From assembly GCF_000695095.2 (NCBI RefSeq), contig NZ_CP011454.1, positions 4,526,001 through 4,590,000 of the forward strand: DNA of 64,000 bases. Reading direction: 5' to 3'. Positions within the stretch are counted from its first letter, which is position 1. Each line of letters opens with the position of its first letter. A program made the translations under genes and the position numbers. The notes under the pieces are model-generated. The model had not been told where the DNA came from and ran no database searches. It worked only from the letters and a program-made list of their open reading frames with translations. Source of the DNA: Gemmatimonas phototrophica (lineage in GTDB: Bacteria > Gemmatimonadota > Gemmatimonadetes > Gemmatimonadales > Gemmatimonadaceae). Positions 1-9,013 of the stretch are shown here, one piece after another.

Positions 1-1333
1 CCCCTACGCCGCCTGCTACGGCGGCCACCAGTTTGGCAACTGGGCCGGTCAGCTGGGCGACGGCCGTGCCATGACGCTGGGCGAAGTGGTGAATGCGGAG
101 GGGGAACGGTGGGAGCTACAGCTCAAGGGCGCCGGCCCCACGCCGTACTCCCGCACCGCCGACGGCCGCGCCGTGCTGCGCTCGAGTATCCGCGAGTTTC
201 TGTGCAGTGAAGCCATGCACCACCTGGGGGTGCCCACCACGCGCGCGCTCAGTTTGGTGAGCACCGGCGACATGGTGGTGCGCGACATGTTCTACAACGG
301 CAACGCCGCCCCCGAGCCCGGCGCCATTGTCTGTCGCGTAGCGCCCAGCTTCATCCGCTTCGGCAACTTCGAGATTTTTACGGCGCGCAACGATATCGCC
401 AATCTCGAGCGCCTCGTGGACTTCACCATATCGCGCGACTTCGCGCACTTGGTTGATGCCCACGCCGACGTGACGGCACGTCGCGCCGCGTGGTACGCCG
501 AGGTGTGTGAGCGTACCGCGCAGATGATTGTGCACTGGATGCGCGTGGGCTTTGTACACGGCGTGATGAACACCGACAACATGTCCATTCTCGGGCTCAC
601 CATCGACTACGGCCCGTACGGCTGGCTCGATAATTTCGACCCGCACTGGACCCCCAACACCACCGACGCGCAGGGGCGTCGGTATCGCTTTGGGCAGCAG
701 CCCGCCATTGCGCAGTGGAATCTCACGCGACTGGCCGACGCCATTGCGCCGCTCTTTGCCAACGAAGCCGATCTGCAAGCAGGGCTCGACAGGTTTTCGC
801 AGGTTTACATTGCCGAATACGAAGCCATGAACGCCGCTAAGTTCGGCTTCGTGCAGCGCGGCGACGCCGAGCAGCAGCTCATTCGTGAATGCTTCAAGCT
901 GCTCTACGACGCCGAGGTGGATTACACGCGCTTTTTCAGGGCGTTGGGGGACATTCCCGATGCGCTCCCCGAGCACGATATGCTCTGGCTGCTGGGCGAT
1001 GTGTTCTACGACAACGCCAAGCGCGACACGCACGCCGACGCGCTACGCGCGTGGCTGCTCCGCTGGCATGTGCAGGTGCTGCAGCACGGCCGAGGCTTCG
1101 AAGCGCGCCGCGCCGCCATGCACGCCGTGAACCCGTGGTTCGTGCTGCGCAATTACGTGGCGCAGCAGGCCATCGATGCCGCCACCGCCGGTGATCCGTC
1201 GCTGGTGCGTACGCTGCTCACGGTGCTGCGGGATCCGTATACCGAGCAGCCGGAGTATGCCGAGTTTGCCGGGCGGCGCCCGGAGTGGGCGCGGCACAAG
1301 GCCGGGTGCTCGATGCTGAGTTGTAGTTCGTGA
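1..1333 (+). CDS. selO: Protein adenylyltransferase SelO (YdiU/UPF0061), 5'-truncated by window edge
   Basis: The frame is open from base 2, so the gene begins left of the window; 443 residues are visible against about 480 in E. coli SelO, so roughly 80 N-terminal residues are missing or the protein is slightly long. The first visible residues include the family signature [16 protein letters not shown], followed by [15 protein letters not shown] (nucleotide binding), the catalytic-loop motif [19 protein letters not shown], and the family's terminal CSS. SelO is a pseudokinase-fold enzyme that transfers AMP from ATP to Ser/Thr/Tyr residues, linked to redox homeostasis in bacteria and mitochondria. 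The 3' neighbour is a non-coding hairpin repeat. An internal ATG at 71 is not the true start because conserved sequence precedes it. Confidence 0.95.
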   Translation, partial: PYAACYGGHQFGNWAGQLGDGRAMTLGEVVNAEGERWELQLKGAGPTPYSRTADGRAVLRSSIREFLCSEAMHHLGVPTTRALSLVSTGDMVVRDMFYNGNAAPEPGAIVCRVAPSFIRFGNFEIFTARNDIANLERLVDFTISRDFAHLVDAHADVTARRAAWYAEVCERTAQMIVHWMRVGFVHGVMNTDNMSILGLTIDYGPYGWLDNFDPHWTPNTTDAQGRRYRFGQQPAIAQWNLTRLADAIAPLFANEADLQAGLDRFSQVYIAEYEAMNAAKFGFVQRGDAEQQLIRECFKLLYDAEVDYTRFFRALGDIPDALPEHDMLWLLGDVFYDNAKRDTHADALRAWLLRWHVQVLQHGRGFEARRAAMHAVNPWFVLRNYVAQQAIDAATAGDPSLVRTLLTVLRDPYTEQPEYAEFAGRRPEWARHKAGCSMLSCSS

Positions 1334-1340
1334 GGAGAAA

Positions 1341-1621
1341 CTGAAAACTGAAAACTCCAACTGACGACTGAAAACTTGTACTGAGAACTGAGAACTTCTT
1401 GGCAGCTCAGGAGTTGTCAGTTTTCAGTTGGAGTTGTCAGTTCTCAGTCGGAGTTGTCAGTAATCAGTCGGAGTTGTCCGTGGAATAACTGAAAACTGAA
1501 AACTCCAACTGACGACTGAAAACTTGTACTGAGAACTGAGAACTTCTTGGCGGCTCAGGAGTTGTCAGTTTTCAGTTGGAGTTGTCAGTACTCAGTTCAA
1601 GTTTTCAGTGCTCAGTTCAAC
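1341..1621. repeat. Intergenic hairpin repeat, ctgaaaactg family, two tandem copies
   Basis: A block of 101 bp at 1341-1441 recurs at 1489-1589 with a single visible difference (a/g near its centre). Each block is an imperfect inverted repeat: ctgaaaactg and ctccaactgac in the left arm match cagttttcag and gttggag in the right arm. Further cagt/ctcagt units run on to about 1621. It lies between convergent genes (selO and the lipoprotein), so it may also terminate transcription. The same family recurs at 37466-37601. Confidence 0.9.
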
Positions 1622-1624
1622 GGC

Positions 1625-2056
1625 TCAGCGGGCCGCAGACTCAAGCCTATTCTGCCGCGACACCACCGCCTGCACAAACTGCAGTGCGTCGACCTGCGTA
1701 AACACCGCGCCGTCCCGGCCGTCGCCGACCTCGAACATCTTCATGCCGAAGCCTTTGATATCAAAGCGCAGTCGGCCTTCGGCGTACTTCACATTTTCCA
1801 CGTAGGTCACCGGCACACTGATCGTGCTGTTGGCCATGAAGACGTGTACGGAGTCCGACACCACCTCAATGGCGACGGTCCGGTCGAGACTCACCATCTG
1901 CACGTCGTCGGGCCCCAGGGTTCGGGTAGCGCGGGCCACCTTGGCCGCCGCTTCGGCCACCTTGGACTCAGCGTCCTGCGCACATCCGGCCAGGAGCAGG
2001 GTAGCAACCAGGGAGACGGCGGCGGAGGCAACGGGGGCGAGGCGCACGGAGACCAT
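1625..2056 (-). CDS. Hypothetical lipoprotein
   Basis: 143 residues with an N-terminal hydrophobic stretch ending in the lipobox LLLAGC (Cys25), so it is probably lipid-anchored after export. The mature part begins with an alanine/lysine-rich helical stretch (residues 28-45) followed by a mostly beta segment with no motif I recognise. The start at 2056 was chosen because it places the signal peptide at the N-terminus; the frame stays open upstream only as a shadow of the iorB gene. It is divergent from iorB, whose start lies 63 bp away. Function unknown. Confidence 0.7.
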   Translation of the reverse strand: MVSVRLAPVASAAVSLVATLLLAGCAQDAESKVAEAAAKVARATRTLGPDDVQMVSLDRTVAIEVVSDSVHVFMANSTISVPVTYVENVKYAEGRLRFDIKGFGMKMFEVGDGRDGAVFTQVDALQFVQAVVSRQNRLESAAR

Positions 2057-2119
2057 GACGGAGCGGGGGAGGAGAAGAGGGTGCTGCCGCCGCCTGTCTC
2101 GGCGTGGCATCTTGGAAAT

Positions 2120-4399
2120 ATGAGACGTCGGACCTTCCTCTTGGCAGGGCTGGGGGCCACTGGTGCCCTTTTTGTGGGCTGGTCGCTCCGCGCTCCGCGC
2201 CAGCGGCTGCACCCCTCCCTGCGACTGGACGTTGACCCCGGCAGCGTGCCCCTCAACGGCTGGCTGGCCATCCACCCCAACGACCGGGTCACCATCATCT
2301 CCCCCAAGGCGGAGATGGGTCAGGGCATTCATACGGCCCTGGCCATGCTCGTGGCCGAGGAGCTGGACTGCGACTGGGCGCAGGTGGACGTGGTGTACAG
2401 CGGGATCGACAAGATCTACAACAACGTGGCGGCCGTGGTGCACGGGCTCCCCTTTCATGAGGACCTCGAAGATCACCCCGGCGTGCGCGGCGTGCGTTGG
2501 TTCACCGCCAAGGCCATGCGAGAGGTGGGGGTGATGCTCACCGGCGGGTCCTCCAGTGTGCGCGATGTGTGGGAGGTGGCCCGCGAAGCCGGCGCCACCG
2601 CCCGCGCCGCACTGGTAGCCGCCGCGGCCGCACGGGCCCGCGTTGAACCATCATCGTGCACCACCGAACGGGGCATGGTGATTGCTGGTGGGCGGGAGTA
2701 CCGCTATGGCGCGCTGGTGCGCGAGGCCGCACAGCAGCGCGTCTCCAACGTGACGCTCAAGACGCCCGATCGCTTTGTCATCATTGGCAAAGACCGCTCG
2801 CGTCTCGATACCGACGCCATCATTACCGGCGTGCCGCGCTTCAGCATGGATGTATCGCTGGATGGCCTGCTGTACGCGGCCGTGCTTATGCCGCCCACAC
2901 TGGAAAGCACGGTCACGCGGTTTGACCGCGCGGCGGCGCTGAAAAAGCCCGGCGTGCGTGCGGTGGTGGAGCTCACGGGCAGTCGATTTGGTGATCCACC
3001 AGGACTGGCCATTGTGGCGGATAAGTGGTGGCAGGCCAGGCAGGCGCTACCGGCACTGAACGCGCAGTGGAGTGTCAGTCCGCACGCCACGCTCTCCACC
3101 AACGGCATCATGCAGACGCTGCGCACTGCGGCGGCGGGCAATGACGGCATACCGTTTCGCAGTGATGGCGATGCCGAAAAGGTGTTGGCGGCTTCTGCGC
3201 GCACGCTGGAGCGCACATACGAGTCGCCGTATCTCGCGCACGCCACCATGGAGCCCATGAACGCGACGGTGCGCGTGAATGTATCGGGTGCGGAGTTGTG
3301 GGTGGGCACGCAGGTCCCGGGGTTTGCGCGCGCGGCCGTGGCCATGGCCGTTGACGTCCCCGACGATCTCGTCACCGTGCACCAAACGCCGCTGGGTGGT
3401 GGCTTTGGGCGCCGGCTTGAAGCCGACTACGTGGCGCAGGCGGCGGCCATTGCGAACGCGTTGCCCGGTGTGCCGGTGCAAACCATCTGGAGTCGTGAAG
3501 ACGATATGCGTCACGACTTCTATCGACCGGCCGGCGTATCGCGCATGCGCGCGGGGCTCAACGCCGCCAATGAAGTCACGAGCGTGGTGGTGCACTCCGC
3601 TGGCCAAGCTCCCTTCCGCGCGCTTGGCGCTCGACTGGGGGTCAGTCTCGTGACGGATGGCCCCGACAAGAGTACCGTCGAAGGCACCTTCGATCAGCCG
3701 TATGAGTTTCCGGCCATGCGTGTGTCGAACGCCGATGTGGAGTTGCCGGTGCCGGTGGGGTCGTGGCGCAGTGTGGGGCACTCGTTCAAAGGCTTCGCCA
3801 TGGAAAGTTTTGTGGACGAGCTGGCGTACGAAGCCAAGGTGGATCCGCTGCGCTACCGACAGCTGCTGCTGCAGAAGCATCCCCGCGCACGCGCGGTGCT
3901 GGACCTGCTGGCCACGCAGAGCAGCTGGTACACACCGTTGGAGCCACTCCCCAACGGGCGAACGCGCGCGCGTGGTGTAGCGCTGCACTGGAGCTTCGGG
4001 TCGGTGGTGGGGATGGTGGCGGAGGTCTCACTCAACGATGCAGGCACCATTGCGGTGGAGCGGGTGGTGTGCGCCGTGGACGCCGGCCTGGTGGTGAATC
4101 CGTTGGGCGCGCGGCAGCAGATCGAGAGCGCGGTGGTGTACGGATTGTCGGCCGCGCTGTACGGCGAAGTGCTGGTGGACAACGGCCGCATTCGCCCCGG
4201 CAACTTTCACGAGTATCGACCACTGCGCTTCAGCGAGTGCCCGGTGATTGAAACGCATTTTGTGCCCAGCACACGTCCGCCCTCGGGACTGGGCGAGCCC
4301 GGGGTGCCCGTGGTAGCACCCACAGTAGCCAACGCCCTGTTTGCCCTTACCGGCACACGCCTGCGCACCTTGCCGCTGCGCGCGGAGGCACTGGCATGA
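2120..4399 (+). CDS. iorB: Molybdopterin-binding large subunit, isoquinoline 1-oxidoreductase beta-like (xanthine oxidase family)
   Basis: 759 residues. The N-terminus (MRRRTFLLAG followed by a hydrophobic stretch) looks like a twin-arginine signal, typical of IorB and aldehyde-dehydrogenase-type Mo-hydroxylases exported with bound cofactor. GGGFGRRLE (about residue 430) and the C-terminal GLGEPGVP (about 725), whose Glu corresponds to the catalytic base of the xanthine oxidase family, support the call. These enzymes hydroxylate N-heterocycles or oxidise aldehydes; the substrate cannot be read from sequence. The stop overlaps the next ATG by four bases (ATGA), so the large and Fe-S subunits are translationally coupled. 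No FAD subunit is visible nearby, as expected for the IorAB type, which passes electrons to a cytochrome or azurin. Confidence 0.9.
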   Translation: MRRRTFLLAGLGATGALFVGWSLRAPRQRLHPSLRLDVDPGSVPLNGWLAIHPNDRVTIISPKAEMGQGIHTALAMLVAEELDCDWAQVDVVYSGIDKIYNNVAAVVHGLPFHEDLEDHPGVRGVRWFTAKAMREVGVMLTGGSSSVRDVWEVAREAGATARAALVAAAAARARVEPSSCTTERGMVIAGGREYRYGALVREAAQQRVSNVTLKTPDRFVIIGKDRSRLDTDAIITGVPRFSMDVSLDGLLYAAVLMPPTLESTVTRFDRAAALKKPGVRAVVELTGSRFGDPPGLAIVADKWWQARQALPALNAQWSVSPHATLSTNGIMQTLRTAAAGNDGIPFRSDGDAEKVLAASARTLERTYESPYLAHATMEPMNATVRVNVSGAELWVGTQVPGFARAAVAMAVDVPDDLVTVHQTPLGGGFGRRLEADYVAQAAAIANALPGVPVQTIWSREDDMRHDFYRPAGVSRMRAGLNAANEVTSVVVHSAGQAPFRALGARLGVSLVTDGPDKSTVEGTFDQPYEFPAMRVSNADVELPVPVGSWRSVGHSFKGFAMESFVDELAYEAKVDPLRYRQLLLQKHPRARAVLDLLATQSSWYTPLEPLPNGRTRARGVALHWSFGSVVGMVAEVSLNDAGTIAVERVVCAVDAGLVVNPLGARQQIESAVVYGLSAALYGEVLVDNGRIRPGNFHEYRPLRFSECPVIETHFVPSTRPPSGLGEPGVPVVAPTVANALFALTGTRLRTLPLRAEALA

Positions 4400-4956
4400 G
4401 TGCATCACAACCGGGGGGCGTGCTCCCCAGTCAGCCCAACCGAGTGCAGCGCGGCACCACCCCCGCCGATGGTGATCTGCCCACGCTCGAGGTGAACGGT
4501 ACCGTGGTGGAAGTAACCGACAGTACCGACACGCCCCTGCTCTGGGTACTGCGGCAGAGTCTGGGCATGCCGGGCACACGCTTTGGCTGCGGCATGGCGC
4601 TGTGCGGCGCCTGCACCGTGCATGTGAACGGCGAACCGGTGCGCTCGTGCGTGACGCCGCTGTCGGCGGTGATGGGCAAAAGCGTCACGACCATTGAAGG
4701 GATCAACGGCGCCGTCGTGGACGCGCTGCGTGGCGCCTGGACCTCGGTGGATGTGCCGCAGTGTGGCTACTGTCAGTCGGGACAGCTCATGAGTGCCGCC
4801 GCGTTGCTGGCGAGCAACACATCGCCTACCGACGACGAGGTCGCAACAGCGATGGATGGGAACATCTGTCGGTGCGGCACGTATCCGCGCATCAAGGCCG
4901 CCATCCGGGCGGCCGCCGCGCAGCTGAACGCGGCCCGCGCTGCCGGAGCCAATTAG
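4396..4956 (+). CDS. iorA: (2Fe-2S) small subunit of molybdenum hydroxylase, isoquinoline 1-oxidoreductase alpha-like
   Basis: 186 residues. The plant-type [2Fe-2S] motif CGMALCGAC (Cys65, 70, 73) with a fourth Cys at 85, then the second cluster motifs CGYCQSG and NICRCGTY in the C-terminal helical domain, match the two-cluster small subunits of xanthine oxidase-family enzymes. The first about 25 residues form an extension ahead of the ferredoxin fold and carry no export signal, so this subunit is probably exported in complex with the TAT-tagged large subunit. It is the second gene of a two-gene operon with the large subunit (4-bp overlap). Confidence 0.93.
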   Translation: MSASQPGGVLPSQPNRVQRGTTPADGDLPTLEVNGTVVEVTDSTDTPLLWVLRQSLGMPGTRFGCGMALCGACTVHVNGEPVRSCVTPLSAVMGKSVTTIEGINGAVVDALRGAWTSVDVPQCGYCQSGQLMSAAALLASNTSPTDDEVATAMDGNICRCGTYPRIKAAIRAAAAQLNAARAAGAN

Positions 4957-5030
4957 TCCCGTCTGCCCGGCACCGTGTACCACTTGGTAGATTGCAGATG
5001 TTCCCCACCTCATCCCCCACCGCTCCGCGC

Positions 5031-5987
5031 ATGTCTATCGCAACTCAGCTGCTGCGCCGCTCCCTGCTCGCACTGGTTCCGGCGCTCGTCTCTGCCACCA
5101 CCGTGTCGGCGCAGGCCGGTGCGCCCATCATTGGCCGCTGGGATCTCACGGTGCAGGGCACCGATCGCAGCTATCCGTCGTGGATGGAGGTGTATCTCTC
5201 CGGTCACAGGACGCTGGTGGGCAAGTTTGTGGGCGGCGGCGGCAGTGCCCGCCCCATTGCCAAGGTCACCTATGCCAACGGCACCGTGAGCTTTGCCATT
5301 CCACCGCAGTGGGAAATTGAGCAGAGCGACATGCAGTTCACGGGCACGCTGACCAACGATGCGCTCACGGGTACCATCACCACGCCCAAAGGCGAGAAGC
5401 ACAGCTTCACGGGCAAGCGCGCGCCCACCATGCGTCGCGCTGCGGCGCCGGTGTGGGGCGCGCCCATCGCGCTCTTTGCCGGCACCAGCATGAGCGAGTG
5501 GGAGCCGCTCCCCGGTGGCGAGAGTCAGTGGAAGGTGATCAACGGTCTGCTCACCAACGTGAAGTCGGGTGCCAACCTCGCCACCAAGCAGAAGTTCAGC
5601 GACTTCAAGCTGCACCTCGAATTCCGTGTCCCCAAGGGTGGCAACAGCGGCGTCTATCTGCGTGGGCGCCACGAAGTGCAGGTCGAAGACAGCCCGCTGG
5701 GCGAGCCGCTCTCCACGCATCTGGGTGGCGTATACGGCTTTTTGGTGCCCAACGAGCAGGCGCACAAGGGCGCCGGCGTCTGGCAGACGTTCGACATCAC
5801 GCTCATTGGTCGTCGCGTTACGGTGGTGCTGAACGGCAAGACCATCATTGCCGACCAGACCATCCCCGGGATCACCGGTGGGGCACTCGACAGCGATGAA
5901 GGCGCGCCGGGCCCCATCTATCTGCAGGGCGACCACACCGCCGTGGAGTATCGCAACATTCGCATTACGCCGGCCAAGGCGCCGTAA
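5031..5987 (+). CDS. Secreted DUF1080 (3-keto-disaccharide hydrolase family) protein
   Basis: 318 residues from the chosen start at 5031, which puts a signal peptide at the N-terminus ending around VSAQA; an in-frame ATG at 4998 would add 11 residues. The N-terminal 110 residues form a small beta domain (IIGRWDLTV...). From about residue 135 there is a concanavalin-like DUF1080 domain with LFAGTSMSEWEPLPGG, FRVPKGGNSGVYLRGRHEVQ and a terminal GPIYLQGDHTAVEYRNIRI, all characteristic of the family. Family members act on 3-keto-sugars or other glycosides in the periplasm. The gene stands 74 bp after iorA, same strand, and may be cotranscribed; no functional link is obvious. Confidence 0.85.
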   Translation: MSIATQLLRRSLLALVPALVSATTVSAQAGAPIIGRWDLTVQGTDRSYPSWMEVYLSGHRTLVGKFVGGGGSARPIAKVTYANGTVSFAIPPQWEIEQSDMQFTGTLTNDALTGTITTPKGEKHSFTGKRAPTMRRAAAPVWGAPIALFAGTSMSEWEPLPGGESQWKVINGLLTNVKSGANLATKQKFSDFKLHLEFRVPKGGNSGVYLRGRHEVQVEDSPLGEPLSTHLGGVYGFLVPNEQAHKGAGVWQTFDITLIGRRVTVVLNGKTIIADQTIPGITGGALDSDEGAPGPIYLQGDHTAVEYRNIRITPAKAP

Positions 5988-6011
5988 TCGTTTGGACCGG
6001 TGTCGTCGGTG

Positions 6012-6467
6012 ATGATCGATTCCCTGCTCAAGACGGCGCACATACTCGGCGCCATCCTGTTCGTGGGGAATGTGATTGTCACCGGCATCTGGAGCGCGAT
6101 CTTTTTTCGTGCCCGGCACACGCATGATTTTCAGCGCGCCGCTCGCGCCATCGTGATCACCGACTGGTGGTTCACCGTGGGGGGCGGCGCGCTGCTTTCC
6201 ACGACGGGCATTGTGCTGGCGCTACGCCGCGGCCTGCCGCTCTGGGAGACCACGTGGATTCGCTGGGCGATACTCGCCCTCACGCTGAGTACCGTGATGT
6301 GGCTGGTGGTGCTGGTGCCGGCGCAGCGGCGCATGGTACGCTACGACCGTGCTGTGCATTCCGACGCCGAGCTCGTCGGGGCCTACACTCGCTGGAATGT
6401 GGTGGGGTGGCTGGCTACGGTGCCGCTGGTGTTCAGTGTGTGGTGTATGGTGGCGAAGCCGGTGTAG
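6012..6467 (+). CDS. Integral membrane protein, DUF2269 family
   Basis: 151 residues with four predicted hydrophobic segments (about residues 7-27, 50-70, 82-104, 130-147). The opening LLKTAHILGAILFVGNVIVTG and the later WLVVLVPAQRRM are typical of the DUF2269 family. An upstream GTG at 6000 is an alternative start. Function unknown. It follows the DUF1080 gene by 24 bp and is followed by a large hairpin repeat that separates it from the convergent oxidoreductase gene. Confidence 0.75.
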   Translation: MIDSLLKTAHILGAILFVGNVIVTGIWSAIFFRARHTHDFQRAARAIVITDWWFTVGGGALLSTTGIVLALRRGLPLWETTWIRWAILALTLSTVMWLVVLVPAQRRMVRYDRAVHSDAELVGAYTRWNVVGWLATVPLVFSVWCMVAKPV

Positions 6468-6475
6468 ACCTTTGG

Positions 6476-6606
6476 TGGGGTTGAACAACTCTCACAGAGG
6501 TCACAGAGGATATGGAGGTCACAAAGCCTACTCGGCGAGCACTGAGGAGTAGGCTCTGTGGCCTTTGTCTTTCTTGGCTGCCTCTGTGAGAGCTTTTCAA
6601 CCCAAG
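6476..6606. repeat. Long intergenic hairpin, ctcacagagg family
   Basis: The outer arms (ggttgaacaactctcacag at 6479 and its near-complement ending at 6603) pair over about 22 bp; inner segments gcctactc and gagtaggc pair around the centre. It lies between convergent genes (DUF2269 and the oxidoreductase) and could end transcription from both sides. There is no coding potential. It is seen once in this window. Confidence 0.85.
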
Positions 6607-6613
6607 CCAGCCA

Positions 6614-7399
6614 TCACGTGCCGCCAAACCACTCGTATCCCTTGCTGCTCCAGTAGCCGCCATTGGGCGCCGACATGAAGGTGATGCGCGTGAGATACTT
6701 GGTATTCTTGTACCCCAACTTGATGGGGGAATGCACACGCGCCGGCGCACCGTACGCTGGCGACAGCGCCTGACCATCCTTGGCCACCACGACCAGCGTT
6801 TGTGGATGCATCGTGCTCTCCACATCCCAGCTCTCGTGGTAACCACTGTCGAATGACGAGAAGTCGACAAAGCCCGCGTCGGCCGTGGGCTTTACCAACC
6901 GCGCCAGTTGTGTGAAGGGAATGCCCTGAAACTGCGCGGCAGCGTTCCACCCCTCTACGCAGTAGTGCTGCACCGTATGACTGCGCGTGGACAGCCGGCG
7001 CACCTCATCCCACGTAAAGGTGCGCGGCGCTTGCACGGCACCATCCACGGTGAGCGTCCAGTTGCCCATGGTGGCAGCGTCCCACACCGGCATCTGGCGC
7101 GACACGAAGTACGACGGAAAAGCGTTGCCGGCAATGGGCACACCGCGCGGCACGCGGTCTGACGCGTTGGCCGTTTTTAGCAGCCAACGCTCCAGCCGTT
7201 CGTTGTTCTTTTCCGCACTCTTGAGCAAACGTTGCGCGCCCTCGCTCCCCGGCAAACCGCAGGCAGTCACCAGCGGCGCCACCACGCCAAGCGACATCAG
7301 CCGCATAAACCCACGACGGTCCAACGCGCCGCTCTCCCGCAACTGCTCGGCCGCCTGCTCTACCCGTTGGGTAAGGATACGCTTCACCATCCGGTTCAT
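6614..7399 (-). CDS. Molybdopterin-dependent oxidoreductase, sulfite oxidase/MsrP (YedY) family catalytic subunit
   Basis: 261 residues. DRRGFMRLMSLG at residues 27-38 resembles a twin-arginine signal set back from the N-terminus, followed by a hydrophobic stretch. The SUOX-fold core shows GNWTLTVDGAV, W-containing FTWDEVRRL, and HYCVEGW with the Mo-ligand cysteine at 147. The C-terminal HSPIKLGYK motif is also family-typical. MsrP relatives reduce methionine sulfoxide in periplasmic proteins; other members are sulfite or sulfoxide oxidoreductases, so the substrate is inferred. It overlaps the stop of the upstream cytochrome b gene by four bases, so the two form a catalytic subunit/membrane electron donor pair. 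Confidence 0.85.
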   Translation of the reverse strand: MNRMVKRILTQRVEQAAEQLRESGALDRRGFMRLMSLGVVAPLVTACGLPGSEGAQRLLKSAEKNNERLERWLLKTANASDRVPRGVPIAGNAFPSYFVSRQMPVWDAATMGNWTLTVDGAVQAPRTFTWDEVRRLSTRSHTVQHYCVEGWNAAAQFQGIPFTQLARLVKPTADAGFVDFSSFDSGYHESWDVESTMHPQTLVVVAKDGQALSPAYGAPARVHSPIKLGYKNTKYLTRITFMSAPNGGYWSSKGYEWFGGT

Positions 7400-8118
7400 T
7401 GATCCTTCCGCGGCCAGAGGTTGAACAACGGGCGCGCGTTGCGCGCTTCGGGAGACCAATGCTCGTCGTCGTACTTGCCGGTGGTCATGGCGCGTATGGC
7501 GTAGGGATCGACGGTGAACACCATGATCACATGCACCAGTACCAGCAGGGCGAGCAGCAGCATGGCACTGAAGTGCCACCAGCGCGCGTAGGCATAGCCA
7601 CCCAACAGTCGCGTGATCCATCCCAGCGTGACCGGCTTCCAGATGGCGAGGCCGGAGACGACGAGCAGCGCTCCGCAGGCCAGCATGGTGGTGTAGGCGT
7701 ACTGCTGCAGCGCGTTGTGCTTGCCCTGAATGGGGTGATCCTTGCGCACGAACAGATAGAAGCGCGCCATCTCGATGGCATCACGCCAGGTGTTCACCCG
7801 CGGCACAATCGTGCGCCAGCGCCCGCGGTGATACAGGTGCACCAGGTACACCAATGCGTTGATCACCAGCACCCACATCATGGCAAAGTGCCAGTGGCGT
7901 GCGCCGCCCAGCCAACCACCAAAGGTGGCCCAGGCAGGCGCACGCATGCCCTCGAAGGGCCACCAGGGCCACGCACCGGCGCCCTTGGGTGAGAAGGCGG
8001 GGAAGGCATTGAAGATGCGCAACCCGGACATGGCCATCACCGTGACTGCGATGGCACTGATCCAATGCGTCGCGCGGGCGATGGGGTGGTGGCGGGGAGA
8101 AGCGGAGGGAGTGGTCAT
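7396..8118 (-). CDS. Membrane cytochrome b (b561/thiosulfate-reductase type) partner of the Mo oxidoreductase
   Basis: 240 residues with four to five transmembrane segments and the histidine pattern of di-heme cytochrome b subunits: HPIARATHW near the N-terminus, HWHFAMMW, HLYHRGRW and later HFSAMLLLALLVLVH. It probably feeds quinol electrons to the periplasmic Mo enzyme encoded next. The start at 8118 was preferred to an upstream frame extension to 8163 because the extension has no family similarity. It is the first gene of a two-gene operon divergent from the CcdA/TlpA/ECF operon; the 150-bp divergent spacer carries the promoter element at 8177-8202. Confidence 0.82.
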   Translation of the reverse strand: MTTPSASPRHHPIARATHWISAIAVTVMAMSGLRIFNAFPAFSPKGAGAWPWWPFEGMRAPAWATFGGWLGGARHWHFAMMWVLVINALVYLVHLYHRGRWRTIVPRVNTWRDAIEMARFYLFVRKDHPIQGKHNALQQYAYTTMLACGALLVVSGLAIWKPVTLGWITRLLGGYAYARWWHFSAMLLLALLVLVHVIMVFTVDPYAIRAMTTGKYDDEHWSPEARNARPLFNLWPRKDQ

Positions 8119-8146
8119 GCCGCCACGTAGACACGAACCCGTGCAT

Positions 8147-8202
8147 GAGTTCCCGAGTGTCAATCTCGGGTCATCGGGAACTCTTTGACGACATGCTGTC
8201 TA
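8147..8202 (+). promoter_or_regulatory. Candidate ECF (RpoE-like) promoter within an inverted repeat
   Basis: GGAACT at 8177-8182 followed after 15 bases by GTCTA at 8198-8202 matches the usual ECF -35/-10 pattern (GGAAC and GTC-type). It lies 67 bp before the first gene of an operon that itself encodes an ECF sigma factor, which suggests autoregulation. The -35 element sits in the right arm of a 10-bp perfect inverted repeat (8147-8156 with 8174-8183). Motif assignment is by eye. Confidence 0.45.
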
Positions 8203-8268
8203 GGTGGGGCAAGCGTTGCATACACCGCTGTGTGTCACGCTGCCATCCACGATCTCCGCCGGGTCTCC

Positions 8269-8988
8269 ATGCCGCTACCTGATGTCGCCGAGCTGCTCAA
8301 GTCCAATCCGCTGCTGGCGTATCCGGTAGTCTTTGCCGGTGGATTGCTCACCAGTTTGACGCCCTGCATCTACCCCATGATTCCCATTACGGCAGCCGTC
8401 GTGGGTGGGCAGCAAACAGCGCCGTCTGGTGCACGCTCCAGCGCCCCGGCGTGGCTCATGACCGGCGCATATGTGACCGGGCTGGCGCTGGCCTACGCCA
8501 TGCTGGGCCTTATTGCCGGATTGAGCGGCGAAATCTTCGGCAGCATCAGCACCAACAAATGGATGTTGTTGGGCATGGCCAATCTGCTGCTGCTCTTCGC
8601 GCTCATGATGTTCGATGTCATTCCCGTGCCGGTACCGCAGGCACTCATGGCGCGTGCGGCGGGAATGAACACCGGCGGTCGTGTGCTGGGCGCGTTGGGC
8701 ATGGGCGCCGCCTCGGGTCTCGTGGCCGCTCCCTGTGGTGCGCCGGTCATGGCCACCCTGCTCACCTGGGTGGCGGCCACCCACAGCGCGTGGCGCGGCT
8801 TCTCCTATCTGTTCGTCTTCTCGCTCGGCATGTCGGCGCTGCTGGTCGCTGTTGGTCTGACCGCCGGCAATCTCTCCAAACTGCCGCGCGCCGGTCTTTG
8901 GATGGTTCGGGTGAAAACGTTCTTTGCTGTCGTGATGCTCGGCGCCGCTGAGTACTACCTGCTCCAGGCCGGACAGGTCTGGTTCTAA
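8269..8988 (+). CDS. CcdA/DsbD-type transmembrane thiol electron transporter
   Basis: 239 residues, six hydrophobic segments. The two transmembrane cysteines are in the classic contexts LTPCIYPMIP (near residue 33) and AAPCGAPV (near 149), matching the membrane domain of DsbD/CcdA, which carries electrons from cytoplasmic thioredoxin to periplasmic thiol proteins. There is no N- or C-terminal periplasmic domain, so it needs a separate partner, likely the TlpA-like protein encoded 25 bp downstream. The start at 8269 was chosen because the upstream in-frame extension is not membrane-like. It is the first gene of the redox-sigma operon. Confidence 0.85.
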   Translation: MPLPDVAELLKSNPLLAYPVVFAGGLLTSLTPCIYPMIPITAAVVGGQQTAPSGARSSAPAWLMTGAYVTGLALAYAMLGLIAGLSGEIFGSISTNKWMLLGMANLLLLFALMMFDVIPVPVPQALMARAAGMNTGGRVLGALGMGAASGLVAAPCGAPVMATLLTWVAATHSAWRGFSYLFVFSLGMSALLVAVGLTAGNLSKLPRAGLWMVRVKTFFAVVMLGAAEYYLLQAGQVWF

Positions 8989-9013
8989 TACTGCCATCAT
9001 TCAGGAGATACTT

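Noticed and set aside
1341-1621. Possible CRISPR array from regularly recurring cagttttcag words
   Set aside because: Units are variable, spacer lengths are irregular, no unique spacers exist, and no cas gene is near; the blocks are inverted repeats.
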